This document shows, in pieces, positions 6,174 through 14,428 of a stretch of 34,627 nucleotides of DNA; position 1 is the stretch's first letter; each line of letters starts with the position of its first letter. Made by a program: the position numbers and the translations under genes. The stretch covers positions 1-34,627 of the forward strand of contig NZ_FOUG01000030.1 in assembly GCF_900114785.1 (NCBI RefSeq). The letters are read 5' to 3'. The stretch comes from Variovorax sp. OV329 (GTDB taxonomy: Bacteria > Pseudomonadota > Gammaproteobacteria > Burkholderiales > Burkholderiaceae_C). Below the pieces are notes generated by a model. That model made no database searches. It saw nothing but the letters and a program-made list of their open reading frames with translations, and was not told the origin of the DNA.

Positions 6174-8807
6174 ATGACTTCCGCCGCCGCCCTGGACCTG
6201 AGTGCGCACACGCCCATGATGCAGCAGTACCTGCAGCTCAAGGCCGACTTCCCCGAGACGCTCCTCTTCTACCGGATGGGCGACTTCTACGAGCTCTTCT
6301 ACGCCGATGCGGAGAAGGCGGTGCGCCTGCTGGACATCACGCTCACCCAGCGCGGCCAGTCGGCCGGCGCGCCGGTGGTGATGGCCGGCGTGCCCTTCCA
6401 CGCGGTCGACGCCTACCTCTCGCGCCTGATCAAGCTGGGCGAGTCGGTGGCCATCTGCGAGCAGGTGGGCGAGGTGGGCGCCAGCAAGGGCCCGGTGGAG
6501 CGCAAGGTAGTGCGCGTGGTCACGCCCGGCACGCTGACCGAGGCCGAACTGCTCAGCGACAAGACCGACTCGCTGCTGCTGGCCGTCCACGCCAGCGCCC
6601 GCAACACCTGCGGCGCGGCCTGGCTCAGCGTTACCGGCGCGCAGATGCACCTGGCCGAATTCGAGGCCGACGAGCTGGAGGCCTGGCTGGCGCGCATCGG
6701 CCCCAGCGAGCTGATCTACAGCGCCGAGGTCACGCCAGCCTTCGAGCAGCGGCTGAAGGACGCCCGCAGCGCCGCTGCGTACACGCTCACCGTGCGGCCG
6801 GCCTGGCAGTTCGACGGCGGCCTGGGCGAGCGCCGCCTGTCCGAACTCATGGGCGCCGCCACGCTGTCGGCCTGGAACGCGCAGGCGCTCACGCAGGCGC
6901 AGGCCGCCGCCTCCGCGCTGCTGGGCTACGCGGAGCACACGCAGGGCCGCGCCCTGTCGCACGTGCAGCGCCTGGTGGTGGAGCAGGACGACGAGTTCAT
7001 CGACCTGCCCGCCACGACGCGCCGCAACCTGGAGCTGGTGCAGACGCTGCGCGGCGAAGCCGCGCCCACCCTCTTCTCGCTGCTGGACACCTGCATGAGC
7101 GGCATGGGCAGCCGCATGCTTCGCCGCTGGCTGCTGACGCCGCGGCGCGAGCGCACGGCGGCGCGCGAGCGCCTCGATGCCATCGCCGCCCTGGGCCGTC
7201 CCGATGCAAGCACCGCCCTGCCGCAATGGCGCGGCCTGCGCGAGCAGCTCAAGGCCACCAGCGACGTGGAGCGCATCGCCGCCCGCATCGCGCTGCGCCA
7301 GGTCAAGCCGCGCGAGCTGGTGGCGCTGGGCCTGGCGCTGCAAAAGGCTCGCCAGCTCGCGCCGGTGCTGCCGCGCGGCACGCCGCTGCTGGAGCGCATT
7401 GCGCAGGAGCTGTCGCCGCCCGAGGGCTGCGCCGAACTGCTGGTGCGCGCGCTCAGGGCCGAGCCCTCGGCCCTGGTGCGCGACGGCGGCGTGATCGCCG
7501 AAGGCTTCGATGCCGACCTGGACGAGTTGCGCGCCATCGGCGAGAACTGCGACGCCTTCCTGCTGGAACTGGAAGTGCGCGAGCGCGAGCGCACCGGCAT
7601 CGCCAACCTGCGGGTGCAGTTCAACCGGGTGCATGGCTTCTACATCGAGGTGACGCAAAGCGCCCTATCCAGGGTGCCCGACGACTACCGCCGCCGCCAG
7701 ACGCTGAAGAACGCCGAGCGTTTCATCACGCCCGAGCTCAAGACCTTCGAGGACAAGGCCCTGTCAGCGCAGGACCGCGCCCTGGCGCGCGAGAAATGGC
7801 TCTACGAGCAGCTGCTCGACGCGCTGCAGCCCTACGTGCAGCCGCTCACCAGCGTGGCTTTCGCGCTGGCCTCGCTGGATGCGCTGTGCGCCCTGGCCGA
7901 GCGCGCCCACACGCTGAACTGGAACGCGCCCGAATTCGTGGCGCACCCTTGCATCGAGATCCTGCAGGGTCGCCACCCGGTGGTGGAGGCGCGGCTGGCG
8001 GAGAAGTCGGCCGGCAGCTTCATCGCCAACGACACCCGCCTGGGTCCGCAGCAGCGCATGCAGGTCATCACCGGGCCCAACATGGGCGGCAAGTCCACCT
8101 ACATGCGGCAGATCGCCATCATCGTGCTGCTGGCCTCGATGGGCTCCTGCGTGCCGGCCACCGCCTGCAGGCTGGGCCCCATCGACGCGATCCACACCCG
8201 CATCGGCGCGGCCGACGACCTGGCGAATGCACAGTCCACCTTCATGCTGGAAATGACCGAGGCGGCGCAGATCCTGCACGGCGCCACCGCGCAGTCCCTG
8301 GTGCTCATGGACGAGATCGGCCGCGGCACCAGCACCTTCGACGGCCTGGCGCTGGCGGCCGGCATCGCCGCGCACCTGCACGACCGCTCGCGCGCCTTCA
8401 CGCTCTTCGCCACCCACTACTTCGAGCTGACCGAATTCCCGGCCAGCCACCACCAGGCGGTGAACATGCACGTGAGCGCGACCGAGGCGGGCCGCGACAT
8501 CGTCTTCCTGCACGAGATGCACCCCGGCCCCGCCAGCCGCAGCTACGGCATCCAGGTGGCGCGCCTGGCCGGCATGCCGGCGGCCGTGGTCAACCATGCG
8601 CAGAAGGCGCTGGGCGCGCTGGAGGCCCAGCAGAGCGAGACGCGGGCGCAGGTGGACCTGTTCGCGCCCCCGCCCGCCGAGGAGGCCCGGGCCCCCAGCG
8701 CCGTAGAATCGGCCCTGGCCGCGCTCGACCCCGATGCGATGAGCCCCAGGGAGGCGCTGGACGCGCTCTACGCCTTGCAGAAGTTGCGCCGGCGCGAACT
8801 ACAGTGA
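6174..8807 (+). CDS. mutS: DNA mismatch repair protein MutS
   Basis: An 877-residue MutS (E. coli 853). The mismatch-reading Phe-x-Glu motif is in RMGDFYELFYADA (Phe38, Glu40). The core clamp and lever domains follow, then the ABC-type ATPase with Walker A GPNMGGKST near residue 634 and Walker B LVLMDEIGRGTSTFDG near 709. FATHYFELTE and the helix-turn-helix dimer region come after. QVDLF near the C-terminus fits a beta-clamp binding motif. MutS recognises base mismatches and small loops and recruits MutL. ATG 6174 is chosen because the conserved MMQQYLQLKADFPETLLFYR starts 14 residues later; upstream frame is shadow. No MutL is nearby. The Anbu gene follows after 41 bases. Confidence 0.97.
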   Translation: MTSAAALDLSAHTPMMQQYLQLKADFPETLLFYRMGDFYELFYADAEKAVRLLDITLTQRGQSAGAPVVMAGVPFHAVDAYLSRLIKLGESVAICEQVGEVGASKGPVERKVVRVVTPGTLTEAELLSDKTDSLLLAVHASARNTCGAAWLSVTGAQMHLAEFEADELEAWLARIGPSELIYSAEVTPAFEQRLKDARSAAAYTLTVRPAWQFDGGLGERRLSELMGAATLSAWNAQALTQAQAAASALLGYAEHTQGRALSHVQRLVVEQDDEFIDLPATTRRNLELVQTLRGEAAPTLFSLLDTCMSGMGSRMLRRWLLTPRRERTAARERLDAIAALGRPDASTALPQWRGLREQLKATSDVERIAARIALRQVKPRELVALGLALQKARQLAPVLPRGTPLLERIAQELSPPEGCAELLVRALRAEPSALVRDGGVIAEGFDADLDELRAIGENCDAFLLELEVRERERTGIANLRVQFNRVHGFYIEVTQSALSRVPDDYRRRQTLKNAERFITPELKTFEDKALSAQDRALAREKWLYEQLLDALQPYVQPLTSVAFALASLDALCALAERAHTLNWNAPEFVAHPCIEILQGRHPVVEARLAEKSAGSFIANDTRLGPQQRMQVITGPNMGGKSTYMRQIAIIVLLASMGSCVPATACRLGPIDAIHTRIGAADDLANAQSTFMLEMTEAAQILHGATAQSLVLMDEIGRGTSTFDGLALAAGIAAHLHDRSRAFTLFATHYFELTEFPASHHQAVNMHVSATEAGRDIVFLHEMHPGPASRSYGIQVARLAGMPAAVVNHAQKALGALEAQQSETRAQVDLFAPPPAEEARAPSAVESALAALDPDAMSPREALDALYALQKLRRRELQ

Positions 8808-8848
8808 AGACACCGGCCCAGAACCCACTCCAACAACCCGCCAGCCCC

Positions 8849-9676
8849 ATGACGTACTGCGTAGGCATCAAACTCAACGCCGGACTGGTGTTTCTCTCGG
8901 ACTCGCGTACCAACGCGGGGGTGGACCACATCAGCACCTTCCGCAAGATGATCGTGTACGAGCAGCCGGGCGAGCGCTTCATGGTGCTGCTGTCGGCCGG
9001 CAACCTGAGCATCTCGCAGTCGGTGCGCGAGATCCTGCAGATCGAGGAGCTGCGCGAGACCGAGGACAGCCCGCCCATCACCATCTGGAACGCCCCCAGC
9101 ATGTTCGACGCGGCCCGGGTGCTGGGCTCGGCGGTGCGCCACGTGTACGAGCGCGACGCGGCCTCGCTCAAGCAGGCGGGGCTGGATTTCAACGTCTCCT
9201 TCATCTTCGGCGGCCAGGTCAAGGGCGAGGGCATGCGCCTGTTCATGGTCTATTCGGCCGGCAATTTCATCGAGGCCACCACCGAGACGCCCTACTTCCA
9301 GGTGGGCGAATCGAAATACGGCAAGCCGGTGCTCGACCGCGTGCTCACGCCCGACACCCCGCTGGACGAAGCGGCCAAGTGCGCGCTGGTGTCCATGGAC
9401 TCGACCATGAAGTCGAACCTCTCGGTGGGCCTGCCGCTGGACCTGGTGGTGTACGAGGCCAACCAGCTCTCGACCGACCGCGTGATCTGCATCGACGCAG
9501 AGAACCCCTACTACCGCATGCTGCACAACAGCTGGGGCCAGAAGCTGCGCGAGGTGTTCGACAGCATCGAGGACCCGGTGTGGGACGGCGGCTTCACGCA
9601 GCACCCGCTGCGCATGCCGGCGACGCGCCACGGCGCGTTGAAGAAGATCTCGACGCCGGACGAGAAATTGATCTGA
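8849..9676 (+). CDS. Anbu-type proteasome-like peptidase homologue
   Basis: A 275-residue Ntn-hydrolase of the proteasome beta/HslV fold. It starts MTYCVGIKLNAGLVFLSDSR, so removal of Met1 would expose Thr2 as the nucleophile. TNAGVDHISTFRK supplies the Asp/Lys side of the site, and LLSAGNLSISQ, VSFIFGGQVKGEG and LVSMDSTMKSNLSVGLPLDLVVY follow the Anbu order. Anbu (ancestral beta subunit) forms helical assemblies in solved examples, and its physiological substrate is unresolved. Elsewhere it is usually encoded beside a circularly permuted ATP-grasp protein, an alpha-E protein and a transglutaminase. None of these is here; the neighbours are mutS and a hydrolase. It ends just before a hairpin terminator at 9687. 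Confidence 0.9.
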   Translation: MTYCVGIKLNAGLVFLSDSRTNAGVDHISTFRKMIVYEQPGERFMVLLSAGNLSISQSVREILQIEELRETEDSPPITIWNAPSMFDAARVLGSAVRHVYERDAASLKQAGLDFNVSFIFGGQVKGEGMRLFMVYSAGNFIEATTETPYFQVGESKYGKPVLDRVLTPDTPLDEAAKCALVSMDSTMKSNLSVGLPLDLVVYEANQLSTDRVICIDAENPYYRMLHNSWGQKLREVFDSIEDPVWDGGFTQHPLRMPATRHGALKKISTPDEKLI

Positions 9677-9686
9677 ACGGAGGACA

Positions 9687-9719
9687 ACACGGCGCTTTGC
9701 GCCGTGTCCTTCTATTTTT
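9687..9719 (+). terminator. Intrinsic terminator after the Anbu gene
   Basis: ACACGGCGC (9687-9695), loop TTT, GCGCCGTGT (9699-9707) form a perfect 9-bp stem. CCTTCTATTTTTA follows, an interrupted but T-rich tract. The tract ends at the ATG of the next gene (9720), so terminator and start codon abut. Confidence 0.75.
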
Positions 9720-10520
9720 ATGCCCCCAATCGTCTTCTCGCACGGGAACAGCTTCCCGGCGAGCACCTATCGCGTGATGCTCGACAGCCTGCGCAACCGC
9801 GGCTTCGACGTGGACGCCATCGAGAAGTTCGGGCACGACCCGAAGTACCCCGTCACCGACAACTGGCCCCACCTGGTGCAGCAGTTGGCCGACTTCGCGC
9901 GCGAGCGGGTGGAGTTCGCCGGTGGGCCGGTGTTCCTGGTGGGCCACTCGCTGGGCGGCTTCCTCAGCCTGATGTGCGCGGCGCGCCATCCGGAGCTGGC
10001 GCGCGGCGTGGTGCTGATCGACTCGCCCATCCTGGGCGGCTGGCGCGCCGGCGCGCTGGAGCTGGCCAAGCGCACCCCGCTCATGAAGAGCGTCTCGCCC
10101 GGCGCCATCAGCCGAAAGCGAAAGAACCAGTGGGAGCACCGCGACGCGGTGTTCGAGCACTTCCGCAGCAAGAAGGCCTTCGCCAAGTGGGACGAGCGGG
10201 TGCTGCGCGACTACATCGAGCACGGCACCTTCGACGCCGAGGATTCGCGCCAGCTGAGCTTCGACCGCGACGTCGAGACCACCATCTACGACACGCTGCC
10301 GCACAACCTGAGCGGCCTGCTGCGCAAGCATCCGCTCAAGTGCAAGGCGGCCTTCATCGGCGGGCGCCATTCGGTGGAGATGAAGCGCGTGGGCCTGGCA
10401 ATGACCGAGCAGGTCACGAAGGGCCGCATGACCATGCTCGACGGCACGCACCTCTTTCCCATGGAAAAGCCCATCACGACGGCGGCGGCCGTCGAGGCCT
10501 CGCTGCGCAACCTGCTGTAG
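9720..10520 (+). CDS. Alpha/beta hydrolase
   Basis: A 266-residue alpha/beta hydrolase. The oxyanion-hole motif SHGNSF is at residues 7-12, the nucleophile elbow GHSLGG centres on Ser77, DSPILGG carries the strand after it, and His244 in DGTHLFPMEKP is the likely catalytic His. No signal peptide, so cytoplasmic. Substrate unknown; the fold covers esterases, haloperoxidases and C-C hydrolases. The start is forced by the HGN motif so close to the N-terminus. There is no Shine-Dalgarno sequence, and the upstream bases are the T-tract of a terminator. A promoter may overlap the terminator, or some read-through from the Anbu gene may feed it. Confidence 0.88.
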   Translation: MPPIVFSHGNSFPASTYRVMLDSLRNRGFDVDAIEKFGHDPKYPVTDNWPHLVQQLADFARERVEFAGGPVFLVGHSLGGFLSLMCAARHPELARGVVLIDSPILGGWRAGALELAKRTPLMKSVSPGAISRKRKNQWEHRDAVFEHFRSKKAFAKWDERVLRDYIEHGTFDAEDSRQLSFDRDVETTIYDTLPHNLSGLLRKHPLKCKAAFIGGRHSVEMKRVGLAMTEQVTKGRMTMLDGTHLFPMEKPITTAAAVEASLRNLL

Positions 10521-10598
10521 GCCGTGCGCACCGGCCATGGCCAGGCGCGGCCGCGCATGGAGACCCTGTAACCAGCAGGCCTCAGGCGACGAACTAGA

Positions 10599-10623
10599 TT
10601 GCGCACCACCCGCAACGTTTTTT
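10599..10623 (+). terminator. Weak hairpin plus T-run between hydrolase and msrA
   Basis: TTGCG (10599-10603), a 7-base loop and CGCAA (10611-10615) are followed by CG and six T (10618-10623). The 5-bp stem is short, so termination would be inefficient. It sits only 13 bases before the msrA ATG. Confidence 0.3.
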
Positions 10624-10636
10624 GCCGGAGCCCGCC

Positions 10637-11377
10637 ATGAAAGCATCCACCCTCAAGATCGGTTCGCGCTGGGCGGCCGTCGCCCTGTTCGCCGGTCTGG
10701 CCGCCTGGGCCTTCCACGGCGGTGGCCCGGCCTTCGCCGCAGGCGGCTCGGGCAAGGCTGTCGTCATTCCGGCGCCGGCCGACGACAAGGGCAATGCCCC
10801 GGCCAGCGCCAGCGGCACCGAGACCGCCGTGCTGGCCGGTGGGTGCTTCTGGGGCGTGCAGGCCGTGTACCAGCACGTGGAGGGAGTGACCCGTGCCACT
10901 TCGGGCTACGCAGGCGGCGACTCGAAGAGCGCCACCTATCCGATCGTGAGCGCCGGCGTGACATCCCATGCCGAAGCGGTACGCATCGAGTTCGACCCCA
11001 GGCGCATCAGCTACGGGCGCATCCTGCAGATCTACTTCTCGGTGGCCCACGACCCCACGGAGCTGGACCGCCAGGGGCCGGACGTGGGGACGCAATACCG
11101 CTCGACCATCTTCGCGCAGTCGCCCGAGCAGGCGAGCGCGGCGCGCAGCTACATCGCGCAGCTGGGCGGCGCGGCCGCCTTCGGCGCCCCCATCGTCACC
11201 ACCATCGAGCAAGGCAAGGCCTTCTATCCGGCGGAGGCCTATCACCAGGACTACCTGGTGCGGCATCCGACGCAGCCCTACATCGTCTACAACGACCTGC
11301 CGAAGATCGAGGCGCTGAAGAAGCAGTTTCCGCAGCTGTACCGGACGGAACCGGTGCTGGTCGGAAGCGCGCCCTAG
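10637..11377 (+). CDS. msrA: Exported peptide-methionine (S)-S-oxide reductase MsrA
   Basis: A 246-residue MsrA with an N-terminal signal peptide or anchor (hydrophobic AAVALFAGLAAWAF, possible cleavage near AFA at 32-34). A 30-residue linker follows, then the catalytic GCFWG with Cys70. The rest of the fold is typical: SGYAGGDSKSATYPIVSAGVTSHAEAV, DPTELDRQGPDVGTQYRS and YPAEAYHQDYL, which positions the methyl sulfoxide. It reduces the S-form of methionine sulfoxide in damaged proteins, here presumably in the periplasm. Cys70 is the only cysteine in the protein, so the resolving cysteines used for thioredoxin recycling are absent. CGGAG precedes the ATG by eight bases. No msrB is nearby. Confidence 0.93.
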   Translation: MKASTLKIGSRWAAVALFAGLAAWAFHGGGPAFAAGGSGKAVVIPAPADDKGNAPASASGTETAVLAGGCFWGVQAVYQHVEGVTRATSGYAGGDSKSATYPIVSAGVTSHAEAVRIEFDPRRISYGRILQIYFSVAHDPTELDRQGPDVGTQYRSTIFAQSPEQASAARSYIAQLGGAAAFGAPIVTTIEQGKAFYPAEAYHQDYLVRHPTQPYIVYNDLPKIEALKKQFPQLYRTEPVLVGSAP

Positions 11378-11398
11378 CGCCCCGTCTTCAGAAGGCCA

Positions 11399-12076
11399 TC
11401 ACTCCCTGTAGGACCACAGGTCCAGCGCCTGAGAACCGTTGTCGGCCACCAGCCTGAAGCGCGCAGGCGTGTAGTCGCTGTCGATCACCAGCGCGCCGTT
11501 GCTGCTGGAAGGCAATCCTGCGCAGGCCGCGCTCGCGTTCAGCGTGAGCTTGAGCGTGGACGGCAGCTTGCCTTCGCCCACCTGCCCGCTGAGTTTGCAG
11601 CCGCCGTCGCCCGCCGTGATCGATCCGCCAGCCGCCAGCGCGAAGCGAACGGCGGAGCCATCGCCCAGCGCCGCCACGTAGTTGCCGGCCAGCTGCGCCA
11701 GGTCCACGGCCTGAGCAGGCAGGGCGTCGCCGCGCAGCAGCGTGAGCTGAACATCGGCGCTTGCAGCCGGCACCGCCACCCAGGTCGACGCGCCGGGGTC
11801 TCGGCGGTACAGGGTGCCCAGCCTGTCGTCGGCCTTGGCCAGCAGAAGCAGGCGGCTGCCGTCGTCGCCGGCGTAGTACTTGCCCACCGTGGGTGCGTTG
11901 GCATCGCCCACGCTCACGGTGTAGCTGCCTGTGGAAAGGTCCTGCACCGACACCTTGGGCGCGGTGGCCGCGGGCGTGCGGCCGTCGCCTGCATTGCCGT
12001 CGTGTCCGCCGCCGCATCCGAAGAGCATCAGCGCGATGGCCGCGAGCGCGGCCCCTGTGACGAGGGAATTGCTCAT
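11399..12076 (-). CDS. Putative lipoprotein of unknown function
   Basis: A 225-residue protein with a lipoprotein signal: a hydrophobic stretch ending LMLFGC, lipobox Cys21, then a Gly/Asp-rich linker. The mature part is rich in beta-type segments (VSVQDLSTGSYTVSVGDA, LAQLAGNYVAALGDGSAVRFAL, STLKLTLNASAACAG), with a Cys pair that might form a disulfide. I do not recognise a family. It starts 11 bases after the stop of the SurE-like gene on the same strand, so the two are very likely one operon and the proteins may work together in the envelope. It converges on msrA with a 21-base gap between stops. Confidence 0.75.
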   Translation of the reverse strand: MSNSLVTGAALAAIALMLFGCGGGHDGNAGDGRTPAATAPKVSVQDLSTGSYTVSVGDANAPTVGKYYAGDDGSRLLLLAKADDRLGTLYRRDPGASTWVAVPAASADVQLTLLRGDALPAQAVDLAQLAGNYVAALGDGSAVRFALAAGGSITAGDGGCKLSGQVGEGKLPSTLKLTLNASAACAGLPSSSNGALVIDSDYTPARFRLVADNGSQALDLWSYRE

Positions 12077-12087
12077 GCGCCCCCCGT

Positions 12088-13047
12088 TCACTGCGCGAAC
12101 AGGTCGGACAGGCGCAGGCGCAGCCACTGCTGGCCGGCCGGGCGGTATTCGAAGCCCACCTGCATGGCGGTCACCGACACCCTGGTCTGCGAGACCACCG
12201 ACTCGTCCTCGGCCTGGTCGGCGTTCGGGCGCTGGGTGTTCAGGCTGATGCCCAGGCCATAGGGCACGGCGTTGTTGAACTTGAGCGCGTAGGCGTCGAA
12301 GCTGCCCACCCGCGAGAAGGCGAACTTCAGGTCGGCGGTGGGCTTGTTCGGGAAGTTGACGTTGAGCGCCAGGCCGGCGGGCAGCAGCGCACCGCCGACG
12401 GCCTTGGCCTGCAGCGACTTGAGCAGGTCCACGCTCAGCTTGCCGACCACGGCCGAGTACGGATTGGCCAGGCCGGCGTTGTCGGTGGTGTCGGAGCCGG
12501 CGCTCAGCGCGATGGCCGGAATGTTGCGGCTGGCCGCGGTCTGTGCGTTGCCCACGGTGCCCGAGCTGTTGATGATCTTGCCCAGGTTCTGGCCTTCGTT
12601 CGGGCCCGAGAGCACCACGTCGGGCGCCTTGCCCCAGCGGGCCTGGCCCACCACGTCCAGGCCGTAGAGCGTCGCCATGACCGGCGTGCCGTGCACGTAG
12701 TAGAAGTCGCCGTTGGTGTAGCCGGCCTTGGTGAAGGGGCCCACTGCCGGCGCGCCCGCAGGCGCGGCGCCGTTGTGGCAGCCGCCCTCTGCCTCGACCT
12801 GCGTCTTGTCGTTGTCCGGGACGATGACGCTGGTGCTGTACATCACGATGGCCGCGCCGCGGCCGCTCTGGCCGGTGCAGGGCACCGACACCACGACGTC
12901 GTGGCCGGCAGCCTTGACCGCGTCGTACAGCGCCTTGAGATTGCTGGTGAGGCCGTCGTCGTTGGTGATGAGGACGTTGAGGGCGAAGGCCGGACTGAGG
13001 CCGCCGCCCAGCAGCGCGAGAGCTGCGAGCTTCTTCTTGAATTTCAT
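12088..13047 (-). CDS. Exported SurE-like 5'/3'-nucleotidase (acid phosphatase)
   Basis: A 319-residue protein. After a signal peptide (MKFKKKLAALALLGGGLSPA, cleavage after AFA at about 22) comes the SurE start LNVLITNDDGL, with metal ligands Asp30 and Asp31. Then SVPCTGQSGRGAAI, the SGPNEGQNLG motif near the second metal-binding region, IPAIALSAG, and a longer C-terminus than E. coli SurE (253 residues). SurE enzymes remove phosphate from nucleoside monophosphates with a divalent metal. The classic enzyme is cytoplasmic, while this one is secreted, which suggests scavenging of phosphate or nucleosides. AGGGAAG lies 6 bases before the ATG. It forms an operon with the lipoprotein gene downstream. 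Confidence 0.88.
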   Translation of the reverse strand: MKFKKKLAALALLGGGLSPAFALNVLITNDDGLTSNLKALYDAVKAAGHDVVVSVPCTGQSGRGAAIVMYSTSVIVPDNDKTQVEAEGGCHNGAAPAGAPAVGPFTKAGYTNGDFYYVHGTPVMATLYGLDVVGQARWGKAPDVVLSGPNEGQNLGKIINSSGTVGNAQTAASRNIPAIALSAGSDTTDNAGLANPYSAVVGKLSVDLLKSLQAKAVGGALLPAGLALNVNFPNKPTADLKFAFSRVGSFDAYALKFNNAVPYGLGISLNTQRPNADQAEDESVVSQTRVSVTAMQVGFEYRPAGQQWLRLRLSDLFAQ

Positions 13048-13218
13048 GCTGTGCTTCCCTGATTGCAATGAACAAAGGCACGCGCCCGTCTGCGAGGCAG
13101 AACGAGCGCGTGCCCGGGAAGTTTCAACAGGGTTCGTGACAGCGGCGTGTCGTGCGCGCCTGCAGTGCAACGCAGGCGACAGGGGCGGTGACCCGATCAG
13201 GAAAGCGCGGGGCCCGGA

Positions 13219-14043
13219 TCACTCCACCCACGTCACGGCACCGCTCCACGCGGTGGCCAGCACGACGATGCCGAACACGATGCGGTACCAGGCAAAGGGG
13301 ATGAAGTTGTGCGTGGAGATGTAGCGCAGCAGCCAGCGCACGCAGAACCAGGCGCTGATGAAGGAGAAGACCAGCCCCACGCCGAACAGCGGCAGGTCCG
13401 CCATGGACAGCATCGCGCGCTCCTTGTAGAGGCTGTAGACGCCGGCACCGATCAGGGTGGGCATGGCCAGGAAGAAGGAGAACTCGGTGGCCGCCTTGCG
13501 CGACAGCCCCAGCAGCATGCCGCCGATGATGGTGGCGCCCGAACGGCTGGTGCCCGGCACCATCGCCAGGCACTGCACCAGGCCGACCTTGAGCGCGTCC
13601 CAGATCGTCATGTCGTCGACGTTCTCCACACGGACCGAGCCGGGCGGGCGCTTCTCGGCCCACAGGATCACGAAGCCGCCGACGATGAAGGTGGAAGCCA
13701 CCACGGCCGGGGTGAACAGATGCGCCTGGATCGCCTTGCCGAAGGCCAGGCCCAGCACCACGGCGGGCAGGAAGGCGACGAAAACGTTGAGCGCGAAGCG
13801 CTGCGCCTTGGGTTGGCGGGGCAGCGCCACCAGCGTCGAGTGGATCTTCTGCCAATAGACGAGGATCACCGCGAAGATCGCGCCGGTCTGGATCGCGATG
13901 TCGAAGACCTTGGCCTTGTTGTCGTCGAAGCCGAGCAGCGAGCCCACCAGGATCAAGTGGCCGGTGGACGAGATGGGGAGGAATTCGGTGAGCCCCTCCA
14001 CGATGCCCATGACGGCGGCCTTCGCCAGCAAAACCAGATCCAA
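13219..14043 (-). CDS. uppP: Undecaprenyl-diphosphate phosphatase
   Basis: A 274-residue integral membrane enzyme (BacA/UppP) with about eight helices. The two signature motifs are complete: EGLTEFLPISSTGH at 16-29 (Glu16, Glu20, His29) and PGTSRSGA at 163-170 with catalytic Arg167. It recycles the C55 lipid carrier for peptidoglycan and O-antigen synthesis and confers low-level bacitracin resistance when abundant. AGGAG is 10 bases before the ATG. It is separated from the SurE-like gene by 171 bases and from the small gene upstream by 113 bases, so it is probably transcribed alone. Confidence 0.96.
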   Translation of the reverse strand: MDLVLLAKAAVMGIVEGLTEFLPISSTGHLILVGSLLGFDDNKAKVFDIAIQTGAIFAVILVYWQKIHSTLVALPRQPKAQRFALNVFVAFLPAVVLGLAFGKAIQAHLFTPAVVASTFIVGGFVILWAEKRPPGSVRVENVDDMTIWDALKVGLVQCLAMVPGTSRSGATIIGGMLLGLSRKAATEFSFFLAMPTLIGAGVYSLYKERAMLSMADLPLFGVGLVFSFISAWFCVRWLLRYISTHNFIPFAWYRIVFGIVVLATAWSGAVTWVE

Positions 14044-14156
14044 CGTGCGCTCCTAGGTCGATAAGAGCCAGGATTATCGCCAGCGTCTGTGCATTGCCCT
14101 GAACAGGCGGCAGCGGCACCGGCCGCAGGGCCGCATCGATCGCGTCACTGCAGCCC

Positions 14157-14360
14157 TCAGCGGGACTTGCTCAGCAGCGTCGGCACCAGGTAGCCGTTGC
14201 GGTAGACGCTGTCGATCTCGCCGCCCTGGACCAGGTCGTTGGGTCGTGCGGTCACGAACTTGGCATCGGGGGTCTTGTAGACCACGATGGTGCAAGCCGA
14301 GAACTTACTCAGCGTTCTTGCAACGCCGGTTGCCTGGAGGACGGTGGGATAAGTGTTCAT
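14157..14360 (-). CDS. Small hypothetical protein (67 residues)
   Basis: A short protein, MNTYPTVLQATGVARTLSKF and on, with SACTIVVYKTPDAKFVTARPNDLVQGGEIDS and the end YLVPTLLSKSR. No family recognised. Its composition is less GC-biased than its neighbours. The ATG at 14360 is preferred over the in-frame start at 14444 because a plausible promoter (TTGCCC, 17-base spacer, TAAGTT on the minus strand) lies between them. Part of that promoter sits in an inverted repeat at 14388-14407. The gene diverges from the six-helix ABC-type protein. It might encode a small regulator, but there is no direct evidence. Confidence 0.5.
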   Translation of the reverse strand: MNTYPTVLQATGVARTLSKFSACTIVVYKTPDAKFVTARPNDLVQGGEIDSVYRNGYLVPTLLSKSR

Positions 14361-14387
14361 GGTTGCATCGAAATGTAAACTTAAAGT

Positions 14388-14407
14388 ATTGCCCACGGAT
14401 GGGCAAT
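14388..14407. promoter_or_regulatory. Inverted repeat ATTGCCC-6-GGGCAAT between divergent genes
   Basis: ATTGCCC (14388-14394) and GGGCAAT (14401-14407) are exact inverse complements spaced by six bases, flanked by GTATT/AATAC-like bases that extend the symmetry loosely. It overlaps the -35 of a candidate minus-strand promoter (TTGCCC, 17 bases, TAAGTT) for the 67-residue gene. It also lies 22 bases before the GTG of the divergent membrane protein. Likely a repressor operator; the regulator is unknown. Confidence 0.5.
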
Positions 14408-14428
14408 TAATACCAAGGGCTGCGTCCC

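Noticed and set aside
8849..9676. A true bacterial 20S proteasome or HslV
   Set aside because: There is no alpha subunit, ATPase (Mpa/HslU) or Pup gene, and the sequence follows the Anbu pattern instead.
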